From: Fidelibacterota bacterium
Lineage (GTDB): Bacteria; Pseudomonadota; Alphaproteobacteria; Rhodospirillales; Rhodospirillaceae
Assembly (NCBI GenBank): GCA_947476625.1
Contig: CANJRA010000008.1
Coordinates: forward strand, 36,218 to 100,217
Direction of reading: 5' to 3'
Length of the DNA stretch: 64,000 nucleotides
Shown: in pieces, positions 1-8,390 of the stretch
Numbering within the stretch: position 1 is the stretch's first letter
How the letters are laid out: each line of letters opens with the position of its first letter
Program-made: the position numbers and the translations under genes
The notes under the pieces: model-generated
What the model was told of the DNA's origin: nothing
The model's input: only the letters and a program-made list of their open reading frames with translations
Databases searched by the model: none

Positions 1-2
1 TT

Positions 3-590
3 GAAGCGGCCATCAAACGGTTTCGAGTCAAGTCATCCCCCTTCGTCTGGGTTCTGACGCCGCAGTTCGGTCACGGCGCCATGGAGCCCACCTTGAAAGA
101 CCTCGGGCTTAAGTGCCCCGAGGAAGAATGGATTATGGATATGCCGCTCGATACCGGTGCCGTGCACGGCAACATGCCGGCGGGACTAACGATCAAGCAG
201 GTCACCTTGACCGAGCAGGTCGAACAGTTCGCGGAAGTACTCGCCAACGCGGCGACGCCGCCGGATGAACACCTTAAAACCTTCTTCGCCGACACCAAGG
301 AAGCCGCGACCACGCCCTCGCCGCTGAAACTCTATGTCGGGTACGTCAACAACGAGCCGGTGGCGGTATTAGAGACTTTCAACGCGCACGGCATCCTCAA
401 CTTTTATTCGATGGCCTCACTCGCGAGCGTGCGCGGTAAGGGCTATGCAGGCGCGCTTTTGCTCAATGCGCTTAAAGAAGCAAAAAAGGCCAGCCTACGC
501 CTGGCCGGCCTGCAAACACCTGAATCGGGCCGCGCGTTATATGAGCGCATCGGATTCAAGCCAGTCGGCCGGATCGCGGCTTACTCTTAA
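3..590 (+). CDS. GNAT family N-acetyltransferase, 5' end outside the window
   Basis: Probable acetyl-CoA-dependent N-acetyltransferase of unknown substrate. The frame is open from base 3, 26 codons before the first ATG at 81. Those codons look like the N-terminal half of a GNAT protein (a PFVWVLTP strand, then LKDLGLKCPEEEWIMDM), so the gene starts to the left of the window and the ATG at 81 is internal. Motif A, the acetyl-CoA pyrophosphate loop, is visible as RGKGYAGALL near base 435. It is followed by a LYERIGF motif typical of the C-terminal end of the fold. The gene runs toward the minus-strand gpx gene, with 27 nt between the two ends. The family is clear; the substrate cannot be inferred. 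Confidence 0.85.
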   Translation, partial: EAAIKRFRVKSSPFVWVLTPQFGHGAMEPTLKDLGLKCPEEEWIMDMPLDTGAVHGNMPAGLTIKQVTLTEQVEQFAEVLANAATPPDEHLKTFFADTKEAATTPSPLKLYVGYVNNEPVAVLETFNAHGILNFYSMASLASVRGKGYAGALLLNALKEAKKASLRLAGLQTPESGRALYERIGFKPVGRIAAYS

Positions 591-617
591 AGAGCCGCCG
601 CGACCCGCACACGCATT

Positions 618-1181
618 TTACTTTTCCGACAATGCCTGATCGACAGCGGCTTTGACTTCCGGCGCATCCGGAACTGTACGCGTCGCGAATGACGCTACAA
701 GCTCGCCCTTGGCGTTGATCAGATACTTATGAAAATTCCATTTTGGCGCTTTGTCTTCGCCCAAGGTTTCAGCCGCCCATTTGTAGAACGGGTGGGCATC
801 GTCACCTTTTACCGAGACCTTTGACGCCAACGGAAAGTCGATGTCGTACTTTCCTTCGCAGAACTTCTTGATTTCCTCATTGGTGCCCGGCTCCTGGGCA
901 CCAAAATTGTTGGCGGGCACCCCGAGAACTACCAGCCCCTTGCCCTTGTATTCTTTGTACATGTGCTCGAGACCTTCATATTGCGGCGTGAAGCCACAGA
1001 AGGAAGCAGTGTTCACCACGAGAACGGCTTTGCCCTTATACTTTGACAGCGGCAATTGGCCGCCATCGATGTTCTCAAAGCTGAAGTCGTAAGCGTTTTT
1101 CGCCATGGCGGAACCTCCTACAAGCAAGCTCGCCGCGACAACAGCCGCGCCGACAGCTTTTAAAAATGACGTTTTAACCAT
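618..1181 (-). CDS. gpx: Glutathione peroxidase, exported, cysteine type
   Basis: Thiol peroxidase reducing hydroperoxides. The 187-residue product has an N-terminal signal peptide (hydrophobic residues 8-22, likely cleavage after AMA at 25-27), so it probably acts in the periplasm. The catalytic tetrad is visible: Cys62 in NTASFCGFTPQY (cysteine, not selenocysteine), Gln96 in NNFGAQEPG, and Trp148 with Asn149 in KWNFHKYL. The same frame stays open upstream, but the ATG at 1181 is chosen because a strong Shine-Dalgarno GGAAGGAGG lies about 6 nt before it and the signal peptide starts there. It overlaps the 3' end of the upstream molybdoenzyme gene by 8 nt, so the two are probably translationally coupled. 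Residues immediately after the signal match the family start. Confidence 0.93.
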   Translation of the reverse strand: MVKTSFLKAVGAAVVAASLLVGGSAMAKNAYDFSFENIDGGQLPLSKYKGKAVLVVNTASFCGFTPQYEGLEHMYKEYKGKGLVVLGVPANNFGAQEPGTNEEIKKFCEGKYDIDFPLASKVSVKGDDAHPFYKWAAETLGEDKAPKWNFHKYLINAKGELVASFATRTVPDAPEVKAAVDQALSEK

Positions 1182-1839
1182 AACGTTCCTCCTTCCAAGG
1201 GTTTCCGCGCATGTGATAGCCCCGCGCTTCCCAATACCCGGGTTGATCCCGGTCGAGGAAAGAGATGTGGCGTATCCACTTTGCACTTTTCCAAAAATAG
1301 AGATGAGGCACGACCAAGCGTACGGGACCGCCGTGTTCCCGGTCGAGGGGTCTTCCTTGCCACGTATGCGCGATAAAAACATCGCCGCGGTCCACATCTT
1401 CCAAAAGGATATTCGTCGAATATCCATCGTAACTTTTTACCATCAAGGCCTTGGCCGACGGTAGCGGTTTTACCTGTTCCAGCAGATGGCGCATGGGCAC
1501 GCCAATCCAGCTGTTGTCGCAGCGCGACCATGTCGTCACGCAATGGATGTCATTTGCAAAAGTAACCTGGGGCTGATCCATCAGGGCGCGCCAATCCCAC
1601 TTCAGGGGACGCTCGACCTGCCCTGCCGCCGATAAAGCCCATTCTTTCTGCGATAAATTGGGTTGGATGCCCAAATCCAACACCGGGAAATCCTGGGTAA
1701 CACGCTGGCCCGGGGGCCGCCGGTCGCGCGTCGCATCGGCCGAAGTGCCGGTTAATGCCCGCCCGTCTCTGGCCCATTGCTCTTTTGTACGGATCAGCTT
1801 GGCGTTCACATCTTCGTGACTACCTTCATCACCGGGCAT
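1174..1839 (-). CDS. Sulfite oxidase-like molybdopterin-dependent oxidoreductase
   Basis: A 221-residue protein of the sulfite oxidase/MsrP molybdopterin fold, the short cytoplasmic YuiH-like branch. Cys100 in the segment DIHCVTTWSRCDNSW is the expected molybdenum ligand. The C-terminal HGGPVRLVVPHLYFWKSAKW block (about 169-188) is the conserved cofactor-binding region. There is no signal peptide, transmembrane segment or haem domain, so electrons must come from another protein; the substrate is unknown. It lies 6 nt after smpB and overlaps gpx, placing it in the dapA-smpB operon. A redox-repair role alongside the peroxidase is possible but is inference. The moaC and moeA genes at 32.7-34.4 kb would supply the cofactor. 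Confidence 0.85.
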   Translation of the reverse strand: MPGDEGSHEDVNAKLIRTKEQWARDGRALTGTSADATRDRRPPGQRVTQDFPVLDLGIQPNLSQKEWALSAAGQVERPLKWDWRALMDQPQVTFANDIHCVTTWSRCDNSWIGVPMRHLLEQVKPLPSAKALMVKSYDGYSTNILLEDVDRGDVFIAHTWQGRPLDREHGGPVRLVVPHLYFWKSAKWIRHISFLDRDQPGYWEARGYHMRGNPWKEERYG

Positions 1840-1845
1840 AATGCG

Positions 1846-2316
1846 TCAACCTTTTGCGCGCATGACCCGCGCCTGCTCGCGCTGCCATTCACGCTTCTTG
1901 ATATCGTCGCGACGGTCGATATGCGTCTTGCCCTTGGCCAAACCGAGCTGAACTTTGGCTTTGCCGCGGTCGTTGAAATAGAGACTGAGTGGCACAACCG
2001 TCATGCCCTTTCTACCAATCGCCGCCATTAGCCGGTCGATCTCGCGCTTATGCAACAGGAGTTTTCTTTTGCGGCGCTCTTCATGCTGGAAGTGACTGGC
2101 GCCTTCGTAAGCGGGTATGTGCATGTTGATAAGATACAAAGCGCCATGCTCCACCTGCGCAAAAGCCTCGATCAGCGTGCAACGTCCCAACCGCAGAGAT
2201 TTGACTTCGCTGCCCGTGAGCATGATGCCGGCCTCGAGCGTATCCTCGATGGCATAGTCGTGGCGTGCTTTGCGATTCTGCGCGACGTTGCCGTGGGAGA
2301 TGAGCGTCTTTGCCAT
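1846..2316 (-). CDS. smpB: SsrA-binding protein SmpB
   Basis: Partner of tmRNA in trans-translation, which frees stalled ribosomes and tags their products. The 156-residue length is usual. Family signatures are present: the N-terminal NRKARHDY, the oligonucleotide-binding barrel segment ..GIMLTGSEVKSLR (about 30-42), NMHIPAYEGASHFQH, and a basic C-terminal tail (KGKTHIDRRDDIKKREWQRE) that contacts the ribosome. The start lies 3 nt after the dapA stop, so the two are co-transcribed, an arrangement common in this class. The ssrA gene itself is not in the window. Confidence 0.97.
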   Translation of the reverse strand: MAKTLISHGNVAQNRKARHDYAIEDTLEAGIMLTGSEVKSLRLGRCTLIEAFAQVEHGALYLINMHIPAYEGASHFQHEERRKRKLLLHKREIDRLMAAIGRKGMTVVPLSLYFNDRGKAKVQLGLAKGKTHIDRRDDIKKREWQREQARVMRAKG

Positions 2317-2319
2317 AAC

Positions 2320-3195
2320 CTAGTTGAGCAGTCCTGCCGCGCGCATCGCTTCTTCGATCCGCGCCTTGCTCTTGATCTTGAGCGGCGCAAGCGGCAATCG
2401 AACATCGGCCGCGCACTTTCCAAGCAGACTCGCGGCGAATTTCACTGGCGCCGGGTTGGTTTCAACGAACATGGAGTCATGTAAGGGCGAAAGCACATCG
2501 CGCAACCTGAAGGCATCATCGTAAGTTCCGAGGCGCCATGAGTCCTGAAGTTGTGCGCATAGACGCGGCGCGACATTCGCCGTGACCGAAATGCAGCCTT
2601 TGCCGCCTTGCGCCAAAAACGCGACGGCCGTGCCGTCCTCACCCGAGAGCTGGCAGAACTCAGTGCCGACCAATTGCAGCAACCTTTGAGGGCGCGCAAG
2701 ATCGTTGGTCGCATCCTTCACGCCGACAATATTGTCGTGTTCGGCAAGTTTGGCCATGGTTTCGACCGTCATGTCGACGACACTGCGCCCCGGGATATTA
2801 TAAATGATGAGCGGAATATCGACGGCATTGGCGATGGCGAGGTAATGCAGCACTAAGCCTTCCTGAGTCGGCTTGTTGTAGTACGGCGTTACGATAAGAG
2901 CTCCGCTGGCACCGGCTTTTTTTGCACGCTTGGTGAGCTCGATCGCCTCGGCGGTCGAATTCGAGCCTGTACCGGCAATCACCGGCACGCGACCGTTGGC
3001 GACTTCGACGCACAATTCGATCACGCGGTGGTGTTCGTCATGCGACAAGGTCGGCGATTCACCTGTCGTGCCGCACGGCACAAGCCCATGGGAGCCCTCA
3101 GTGATCTGCCATTCGACGAACTCCTGGAAAGCCAGTTCGTCGATAGTGCTCTTTTTAAAAGGGGTGATCAGGGCGGGAATCGAACCGCGAAACAT
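2320..3195 (-). CDS. dapA: 4-hydroxy-tetrahydrodipicolinate synthase
   Basis: First committed enzyme of lysine and diaminopimelate synthesis, condensing pyruvate with aspartate semialdehyde. The 291-residue TIM barrel shows the family active site: Thr43-Thr44 in [10 protein letters not shown], Tyr132 in IIYNIPGR, and the Schiff-base lysine Lys160 in VGVKDAT. Length matches the family. It is the first gene of a minus-strand operon with smpB, the molybdoenzyme gene and gpx. It is divergent from the lytic transglycosylase gene across 204 nt that must hold both promoters. That gap contains a short perfect hairpin (CCCTTG-CCA-CAAGGG, 3254-3268) but no promoter I can place with confidence. Confidence 0.97.
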   Translation of the reverse strand: MFRGSIPALITPFKKSTIDELAFQEFVEWQITEGSHGLVPCGTTGESPTLSHDEHHRVIELCVEVANGRVPVIAGTGSNSTAEAIELTKRAKKAGASGALIVTPYYNKPTQEGLVLHYLAIANAVDIPLIIYNIPGRSVVDMTVETMAKLAEHDNIVGVKDATNDLARPQRLLQLVGTEFCQLSGEDGTAVAFLAQGGKGCISVTANVAPRLCAQLQDSWRLGTYDDAFRLRDVLSPLHDSMFVETNPAPVKFAASLLGKCAADVRLPLAPLKIKSKARIEEAMRAAGLLN

Positions 3196-3399
3196 CTTAA
3201 GCTCCTAGATTAACGGCAAGCATAGCACGGGCGCGGACATTACCTTTAGGACCCCCTTGCCACAAGGGAGGGTGGAAAGTCCCGGCAACGGGTAACAACG
3301 ACTTGAGAGTCAACCGCTTGCCCGGCAAGCCAACACGCCTTAGACAGAGATTATCAACCGCTAGCTGGTCCCCAGCCCAATGAAGGCATTGCCACTGAT

Positions 3400-5496
3400 A
3401 TGACGATGCGTCTGCTCCTTCTGGGCCTGCTGTTAGCCACGCCCGCACACGCTGCCCAGGGCCCCGTAGCCGCAGCCCCCTCGTCCATTTTACCAACGCC
3501 GAAACCATCCATACTGCCGAAGGCCCAGCCAACCAACGCCGCCCCTCGAACCACGCCCACCGCAGTGCCCGCGGTGGTTGTCACAGCACCAGCGCCGCCG
3601 GTGGCCACGCTGTCCCAACGCGACAAGGAAATTCTCTCCGCGGCAATTAAGGCGGCCGTTAAGCACAATTGGAGCGCCGCACGCCAAGCCATTGAGCGCA
3701 CGCGCAACCCGGTGCTGCATAAAATCATCGACTGGGCGTATCTTCGCGAACCCGGTCCACATGCAACGTTCAGCGAACGAACGTCTTTTATCACCGCCAA
3801 TCCTTCATGGCCTTCCGGCGTGGAAATACGCCGGCGCGCCGAAGATGTCATCGACGATACGGTTCCGCTGTCAGCCATCGGCGCCTGGTTCGCGGCGAAC
3901 CCGCCGCTTTCGACGTCGGGCAAAGTGGCTTACGCGCGCGCTTTACGCAGCCAAGGCAATGCCCAACAAGCCCACGATTTAGCACGTGATGCTTGGGTTA
4001 CCGGCACCTTTAATCAAGACGACGAGCGCGATTTTCTGCGAGAGTTCGACGGTATCCTTACTTCGGATGATCACTGGGCGCGCATTGACCGCATTCTTTA
4101 CGACGAGCAGACCGCCGCCGCCCAACGCTTATTTAGTCGCGTCAGCGCCGACCGCGTTCTCATCGCCAAGGCGCGCATTGCTTTGATCGGCTCGGCTAAA
4201 AATGCCGACGTCCTAGTTGCCGCTGTACCGGACAACTTACAGAATGATCCCGGCCTGCTTTATGATCGCGTGAGTTGGCGGTTATCGCGCAATGATGAAG
4301 CCGGAGCGCGCGCGCTCGTCCCGCCATACGCCCTAGAAGGGCCACGCCCGGATCTGTGGTGGCGCAAACGCCATGCCATGGCCAGGGATGCTTTGGCTGA
4401 AGGCAATATTACCGAGGCCTATACGCTTGCCAAACATCACGGCAGCATCGATGCCCTCAGCGTTTCGGAGGCGGAATGGTTTGCGGGCTGGATCGCGCTG
4501 CGCTTTCTCAAAGACGGCGAAACGGCACTCGCACATTTCCAGAAAGTATATGATTCCGTTCAGACGCCGCCCAGCCTATCGCGCGGGGCCTATTGGGTCG
4601 GGCGCACGATGGAATACTTGGGACGCCCGGATTTAGCAGCCGAATGGTTTCAACGGGCAGCAACCTACGTAACAACCTATTACGGTCAGTTAGCACTCGG
4701 ACGGATGCAAACCGAAACGCTGCCGCAACTGCCGCAAGATCCCACACCAACAGCAGAAGACCGCGCCGCTTTCAATGCGCGTGAAGTGACTCAAGCCCTG
4801 CGGGCGTTATTGGAAGTGGACGCAAAACCATATCAGCGTGCTTTTGCTCTGGCATTGGCAGATGAGTCCAGCGCCGCTGTCGATCGGCACCTCACAGCCG
4901 AGTTGGTCAGCCGAACCGCCCGGGCAGATCTCGGCGTCGTGATCGCGCGCCAGGCCGCGCGCGCTAAAATCACTTTGTTGCAGTATGGCCATCCGACACC
5001 GCCGTACACGTATCCCAGTGCGCCGGAGAAAGCTTTGATTCTCGCGATCATGCGTCAGGAGAGTAACTTCGATCCGACCGCATTGAGTGCCGTGGGCGCA
5101 CGCGGGCTCATGCAGTTAATGCCCGCGACCGCGAAGGGTTTGGCTAAGAAAAATAAAATACCCTATGCCGAAAAGCGGCTGACGGAGCCGGCTTACAACA
5201 TGACTCTTGGCGCGACGTTTCTTGATAGTCTCGTTGAGAATTTCGGCGGTTCTTACATATTGGCCGCTGCGGCCTATAACGCCGGCCCTACCCGGCCACG
5301 GCAATGGATCCGCCAATTCGGCGATCCGCGCGATCCCAGTGTCGATGTTATCGATTGGATTGAACAAATTCCCTTCGCTGAAACCCGCAGCTATGTTCAG
5401 CGCGTGATGGAGAACGTCATGGTTTATCGCGCCCTGCTCTCAGGTTCCAAGCAGATACCAAAGAACCTTGAAGCCGAATTAGTGCGGCGTCAGTAG
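3400..5496 (+). CDS. slt: Soluble lytic murein transglycosylase (Slt70-like)
   Basis: Periplasmic enzyme that cleaves peptidoglycan glycan strands to 1,6-anhydro ends. The 698-residue product starts with a signal peptide (LLLLGLLLATPAHA, cleavage about 19), then a proline/alanine-rich linker to about residue 68, then a long alpha-helical U/L-type region. The C-terminal SLT domain (about 540-670) has the catalytic Glu554 in MRQESNFDP, followed by GARGLMQLMPATA and AAAAYNAGP, all hallmarks of family 1A/1 lytic transglycosylases. It converges on the bactofilin gene, with a shared bidirectional terminator between them. Acting on the same polymer as the M23 peptidase next door, it may belong to a local cell-wall remodelling group (inference). 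Confidence 0.94.
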   Translation: MTMRLLLLGLLLATPAHAAQGPVAAAPSSILPTPKPSILPKAQPTNAAPRTTPTAVPAVVVTAPAPPVATLSQRDKEILSAAIKAAVKHNWSAARQAIERTRNPVLHKIIDWAYLREPGPHATFSERTSFITANPSWPSGVEIRRRAEDVIDDTVPLSAIGAWFAANPPLSTSGKVAYARALRSQGNAQQAHDLARDAWVTGTFNQDDERDFLREFDGILTSDDHWARIDRILYDEQTAAAQRLFSRVSADRVLIAKARIALIGSAKNADVLVAAVPDNLQNDPGLLYDRVSWRLSRNDEAGARALVPPYALEGPRPDLWWRKRHAMARDALAEGNITEAYTLAKHHGSIDALSVSEAEWFAGWIALRFLKDGETALAHFQKVYDSVQTPPSLSRGAYWVGRTMEYLGRPDLAAEWFQRAATYVTTYYGQLALGRMQTETLPQLPQDPTPTAEDRAAFNAREVTQALRALLEVDAKPYQRAFALALADESSAAVDRHLTAELVSRTARADLGVVIARQAARAKITLLQYGHPTPPYTYPSAPEKALILAIMRQESNFDPTALSAVGARGLMQLMPATAKGLAKKNKIPYAEKRLTEPAYNMTLGATFLDSLVENFGGSYILAAAAYNAGPTRPRQWIRQFGDPRDPSVDVIDWIEQIPFAETRSYVQRVMENVMVYRALLSGSKQIPKNLEAELVRRQ

Positions 5497-5507
5497 CTCC
5501 AAAGAAA

Positions 5508-5532
5508 AAGGGCCGGAAAACAACCGGCCCTT
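5508..5532. terminator. Bidirectional rho-independent terminator between slt and the bactofilin gene
   Basis: A 9-bp perfect stem, AAGGGCCGG / CCGGCCCTT, with a 7-nt loop, flanked by A-rich sequence on the left and T-rich sequence on the right. It sits between two convergent genes and can end transcription from both sides. Confidence 0.85.
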
Positions 5533-5556
5533 CAATTTTGCTCTTTTGAGAATTGT

Positions 5557-6039
5557 TTAGGTCGCGGCGATAGCAGGCTTCGGCATTCCGCCGATACGCG
5601 ACGCGCCAATCATGGGGCGGTCCATCTGCTTTGGTACGTCCACGACAGTCGAAACGGCGGTTTCGGTGATGCGCTTGCAGTGGCCTTCCATGTAGGCCCC
5701 CGGCTCAATGGCCAGGCTTTCGTGTTCAACATCGCCTGACATGCGCGCGGTAGACGCCAGGAAAACGCTCTTGGCACGGATCATGCCTTTGACGGCGCCA
5801 TGCATGCGTACGGTCTGCGCGACAACTTCTCCGACAACCGAGCCTTTGACGCCGACGATCAACGCCTTGCAACGGATATCGCCGTTCACAACGCCATCGA
5901 CCTGTATTTCGCCCGCGGAGTTCAGATTGCCTTCGATCGACAAATCGGCGCTGATAATCGACGGAACTGCTTTAACAGCGATTTCGGCGCGTGCATCCTG
6001 CGCTTGTGCGTTGGCGTTGTTATTTTTTGAAAACATCAC
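5557..6039 (-). CDS. Bactofilin (polymer-forming cytoskeletal protein)
   Basis: A 160-residue protein with the right-handed beta-helix core of bactofilins (about 28-125: IISADLSIEGNL, GEIQVDGVVNGDI, GSVVGEVVAQTV, GAVKGMIRAKSV, DVEHESLAIEPG). Short polar and disordered tails flank the core, as usual. Bactofilins self-assemble without nucleotide and recruit cell-wall enzymes at the membrane. The first 20 nt of the gene overlap the end of the M23 peptidase gene. Such pairs are known in alphaproteobacteria (BacA with LmdC), where the scaffold and the hydrolase act together in cell shape, so this protein is likely the scaffold for that peptidase. Confidence 0.93.
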   Translation of the reverse strand: MMFSKNNNANAQAQDARAEIAVKAVPSIISADLSIEGNLNSAGEIQVDGVVNGDIRCKALIVGVKGSVVGEVVAQTVRMHGAVKGMIRAKSVFLASTARMSGDVEHESLAIEPGAYMEGHCKRITETAVSTVVDVPKQMDRPMIGASRIGGMPKPAIAAT

Positions 6040-7486
6040 TACCGGCCTTTAGGAACTTCAAAGGGTTCACATGCTGACCATTATTCAGCACTTCATAGTG
6101 AACATGGGGTCCAGAGCAACGACCGCTGCAGCCAAGCTGTCCAAGAGGGGTGCCGCGAATGACCTTATCCCCCACTTGAACGTTGACCCGCGACAGGTGC
6201 CCATAGCGCGTTATTAGCCCCATGCCATGGTCGATCTCAACCACACGACCATAGCTCCCATCCCAACCGGCGTGAACCACTTTCCCTTCACCCGGACTAA
6301 CAACCGATGACTTGTAGGTTGCGCCAAGATCAAGCCCAAGATGTTGTGAGATCTGACCGGTGAACGGATCCTTGCGAACACCAAAACTACTATTGATTGA
6401 GAAATTCTTCACCGGCGCATCCAATGGCAGGCGAATCACTAATCCCTGCAAATCCTGCAACCGATCAACATTCGCGCTCAACTGATTGAGCGATTCTTGC
6501 AGGGGTCCGGAATCCTGCGCGGCTTTATCGAGCGGAATAAAAGGCCCGCCTTTTCCGCCCTGATTCTTCTGACGCTTCGACAGAAGATCGATATCGAGAC
6601 CCGTCACGCTGAGCGACGCTTCGATATCGGCGATTTTGGTTTCAGTGACTTCCGAGAAACGATGATAGAGCAGAAGTTGATTGCTCTCCATTTCGCGGAT
6701 CTGATTTTCGAGTGTGTCGACTTTCTGCGAAAGTCCTTCACGCTCCGAGAGCGCTAAATCTCTTTGCAGGACGACTTGGCGAAGTTCAAGGCTGTCCGTC
6801 GCAATGAAGGGCGTCTTGCTGTGGTGGCCAACAACATCGACCATGGAATCTTCCAGGTCGGACAGTTCGGAAAGGAGATTTTTACGTTCGGCGTCAGCAT
6901 GACCGCGTTCGAGTTTTGTGCGGTTCAAAACCAATTCGACGTCGCCCGTCTCGCCGGTAATGGCCCCAGCCGGATCGATCAGCGCATCCTTGGCCCGACT
7001 TCTAATTTTTGCGACGAGACCCGTTTTCTTGTCGCCCTGGGGATTAAGTTCGGCCGCTTTGTTCTTTAAAAGCTCGGCTTCCCGGTCCACGAGGGAGAGC
7101 GAATGCTTGTAGTTGGTCTCAAGGTCTTTCGTGAGGTCCGCGACACGCTCTTTGTAAATCGACACCTGGGCGAGCAGTTGCTCGTAGCCAACGCGCGCGT
7201 CTTTGATTTCAACATTTTTGGCTTGAATGCGCTCGCTATGATTCATAGCAAGGCCTGAACTGAACAGCGTCCACGTTCCCATCACCAAGCTGACGGATAC
7301 AAGCACCGCCTGGCGATTAGTGGACAGCCGCAGCGTCCGCATGCGTTCGCCTGAGCGAACAATAAGCTGCCGTTCCGGAAAGAACCGCTGCAAAAGTTTT
7401 TGTGCTCGGTTGAGCCCACGATCCTGCGGGTCAAACTTCGAGTGTTGTTTGCCTGAGAACACGCCGTCCCCTCTTACTGATGACAC
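6020..7486 (-). CDS. M23 family metallopeptidase with membrane anchor and coiled coil (LmdC-like)
   Basis: Predicted peptidoglycan endopeptidase, 488 residues. A basic cytoplasmic N-terminus (about 1-58) precedes one transmembrane segment (about 60-80). A long coiled coil (about 85-300) follows, then a C-terminal LytM domain (about 360-480). The zinc ligands are complete: His382 and Asp386 in QHLGLDLGA and His463 in GPHVHYEV, with the helper His430 in RYGHLSRV and His461. The domain is therefore expected to be active, unlike the degenerate EnvC or NlpD types. It overlaps the bactofilin gene by 20 nt. The cytoplasmic N-terminal part is the region that would contact bactofilin in the LmdC system. 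Divergent from pgpA. Confidence 0.92.
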   Translation of the reverse strand: MSSVRGDGVFSGKQHSKFDPQDRGLNRAQKLLQRFFPERQLIVRSGERMRTLRLSTNRQAVLVSVSLVMGTWTLFSSGLAMNHSERIQAKNVEIKDARVGYEQLLAQVSIYKERVADLTKDLETNYKHSLSLVDREAELLKNKAAELNPQGDKKTGLVAKIRSRAKDALIDPAGAITGETGDVELVLNRTKLERGHADAERKNLLSELSDLEDSMVDVVGHHSKTPFIATDSLELRQVVLQRDLALSEREGLSQKVDTLENQIREMESNQLLLYHRFSEVTETKIADIEASLSVTGLDIDLLSKRQKNQGGKGGPFIPLDKAAQDSGPLQESLNQLSANVDRLQDLQGLVIRLPLDAPVKNFSINSSFGVRKDPFTGQISQHLGLDLGATYKSSVVSPGEGKVVHAGWDGSYGRVVEIDHGMGLITRYGHLSRVNVQVGDKVIRGTPLGQLGCSGRCSGPHVHYEVLNNGQHVNPLKFLKAGSDVFKK

Positions 7487-7805
7487 TGTTCAGTAGCGAC
7501 CCAGGGTTTTTTATTATTATTCCTCTGGGGTTGGCACTTAACATTTCCCTTGAAGCCCATTTGAGTAAGGGCGGCTTCGCGTTATTTTTGCGGTGCAGCA
7601 TTCTTTCGAATAAGCAACACCACTACGCCTGGGGAAAAGCCAGTAACCAGCTTTATCCTGCCGATTCTACCCGGGAATATCAAAGAGAAAGTAAAACTGC
7701 CAAAAAATGTTTGAAATCAATGGCATAAAAAACACCTAAAGGGCTTTTCTCGTGGTCTGACAATACCTTAAGGTAGGCCTCCAACGACCCCACGACCGGT
7801 TACAA
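7487..7805. other. Intergenic region between the M23 peptidase gene and pgpA
   Basis: About 320 nt between divergent genes, clearly more AT-rich than its surroundings. It should hold both promoters, but I could not assign -35 and -10 boxes with confidence. A perfect 12-bp palindrome, TACCTTAAGGTA, lies at 7764-7775, about 30 nt before the pgpA start, and could be an operator. The one long open frame in the gap (7480-7728, plus strand) has no convincing ribosome site or recognisable protein and is not called. Confidence 0.5.
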
Positions 7806-8384
7806 ATGTCACGCAAACCCGACACCACACCAGAATCCCCCAACGACGAGCCCTTTGAGCCCCTCGTCACCGCGCGCGGTTGGCGGATTGGCGGCCCGGA
7901 TTATCGGAAGCCCTGGCCCAAGGGCCTGATGTGGCTAACGTGGTTCGGCGCAGGATTCTCTTTTCACGCCCCAGGAACAGTCGGCTCGCTCAATGCATTT
8001 CCTATGGCTGTCGTCATCGCATGGATTGTGGGCAGCCCCCTTCTCGCCGTCGCCGCGATCGTGCCTTTTGTATTGGGAATGGTCTACACCACCCGCTATC
8101 TGCGCAACGAACCTGCGGCATCCGATCCACAATGGATCGTGATCGACGAAGTAGTTGGCTTGTGGATAACGCTCGCAGCCGTGCCTTTGAGTTTCTTTTG
8201 GTATCCGCTGGGCTTTCTGCTTTTTAGGCTGTTCGACATTTTCAAACCGTGGCCGGTAAGTTGGGCAGACCGTCAATTACCCGGTGCCTGGGGCATTATG
8301 CTGGACGACGTTCTCGCAGGCCTGTATGCCGCAGGGGTTCTCTTCGGCTTGCAATACCTGTGGGCCGCGTACCACGTAACCTGA
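7806..8384 (+). CDS. pgpA: Phosphatidylglycerophosphatase A
   Basis: Inner-membrane enzyme that dephosphorylates phosphatidylglycerol phosphate to phosphatidylglycerol. The 192-residue protein has about four hydrophobic segments and the PgpA signatures: APGTVGSLNAFP near residue 57, the acidic motif WIVIDEVVGLW (about 112-122), LFRLFDIFKPWPV, and GIMLDDVLAGLYA (about 165-177). These acidic residues bind the metal in this family. The N-terminal 35 residues are a polar extension. It is followed after 6 nt by the cinA-like gene, so the two form an operon, a pairing common in alphaproteobacteria. Confidence 0.95.
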   Translation: MSRKPDTTPESPNDEPFEPLVTARGWRIGGPDYRKPWPKGLMWLTWFGAGFSFHAPGTVGSLNAFPMAVVIAWIVGSPLLAVAAIVPFVLGMVYTTRYLRNEPAASDPQWIVIDEVVGLWITLAAVPLSFFWYPLGFLLFRLFDIFKPWPVSWADRQLPGAWGIMLDDVLAGLYAAGVLFGLQYLWAAYHVT

Positions 8385-8390
8385 TCCTTC

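Noticed and set aside
618..1427. Longer glutathione peroxidase start at 1427
   Set aside because: The extra 82 codons are an out-of-frame reading of the molybdoenzyme gene; the ATG at 1181 has a strong ribosome site and signal peptide.
3254..3268. Hairpin CCCTTG-CCA-CAAGGG between dapA and slt as a terminator
   Set aside because: No T tract follows on either strand and both flanking genes start here, so a terminator makes no sense.
7480..7728. 82-codon plus-strand open frame before pgpA
   Set aside because: No ribosome site, no family resemblance, and it begins inside the start of the M23 gene; treated as non-coding promoter DNA.
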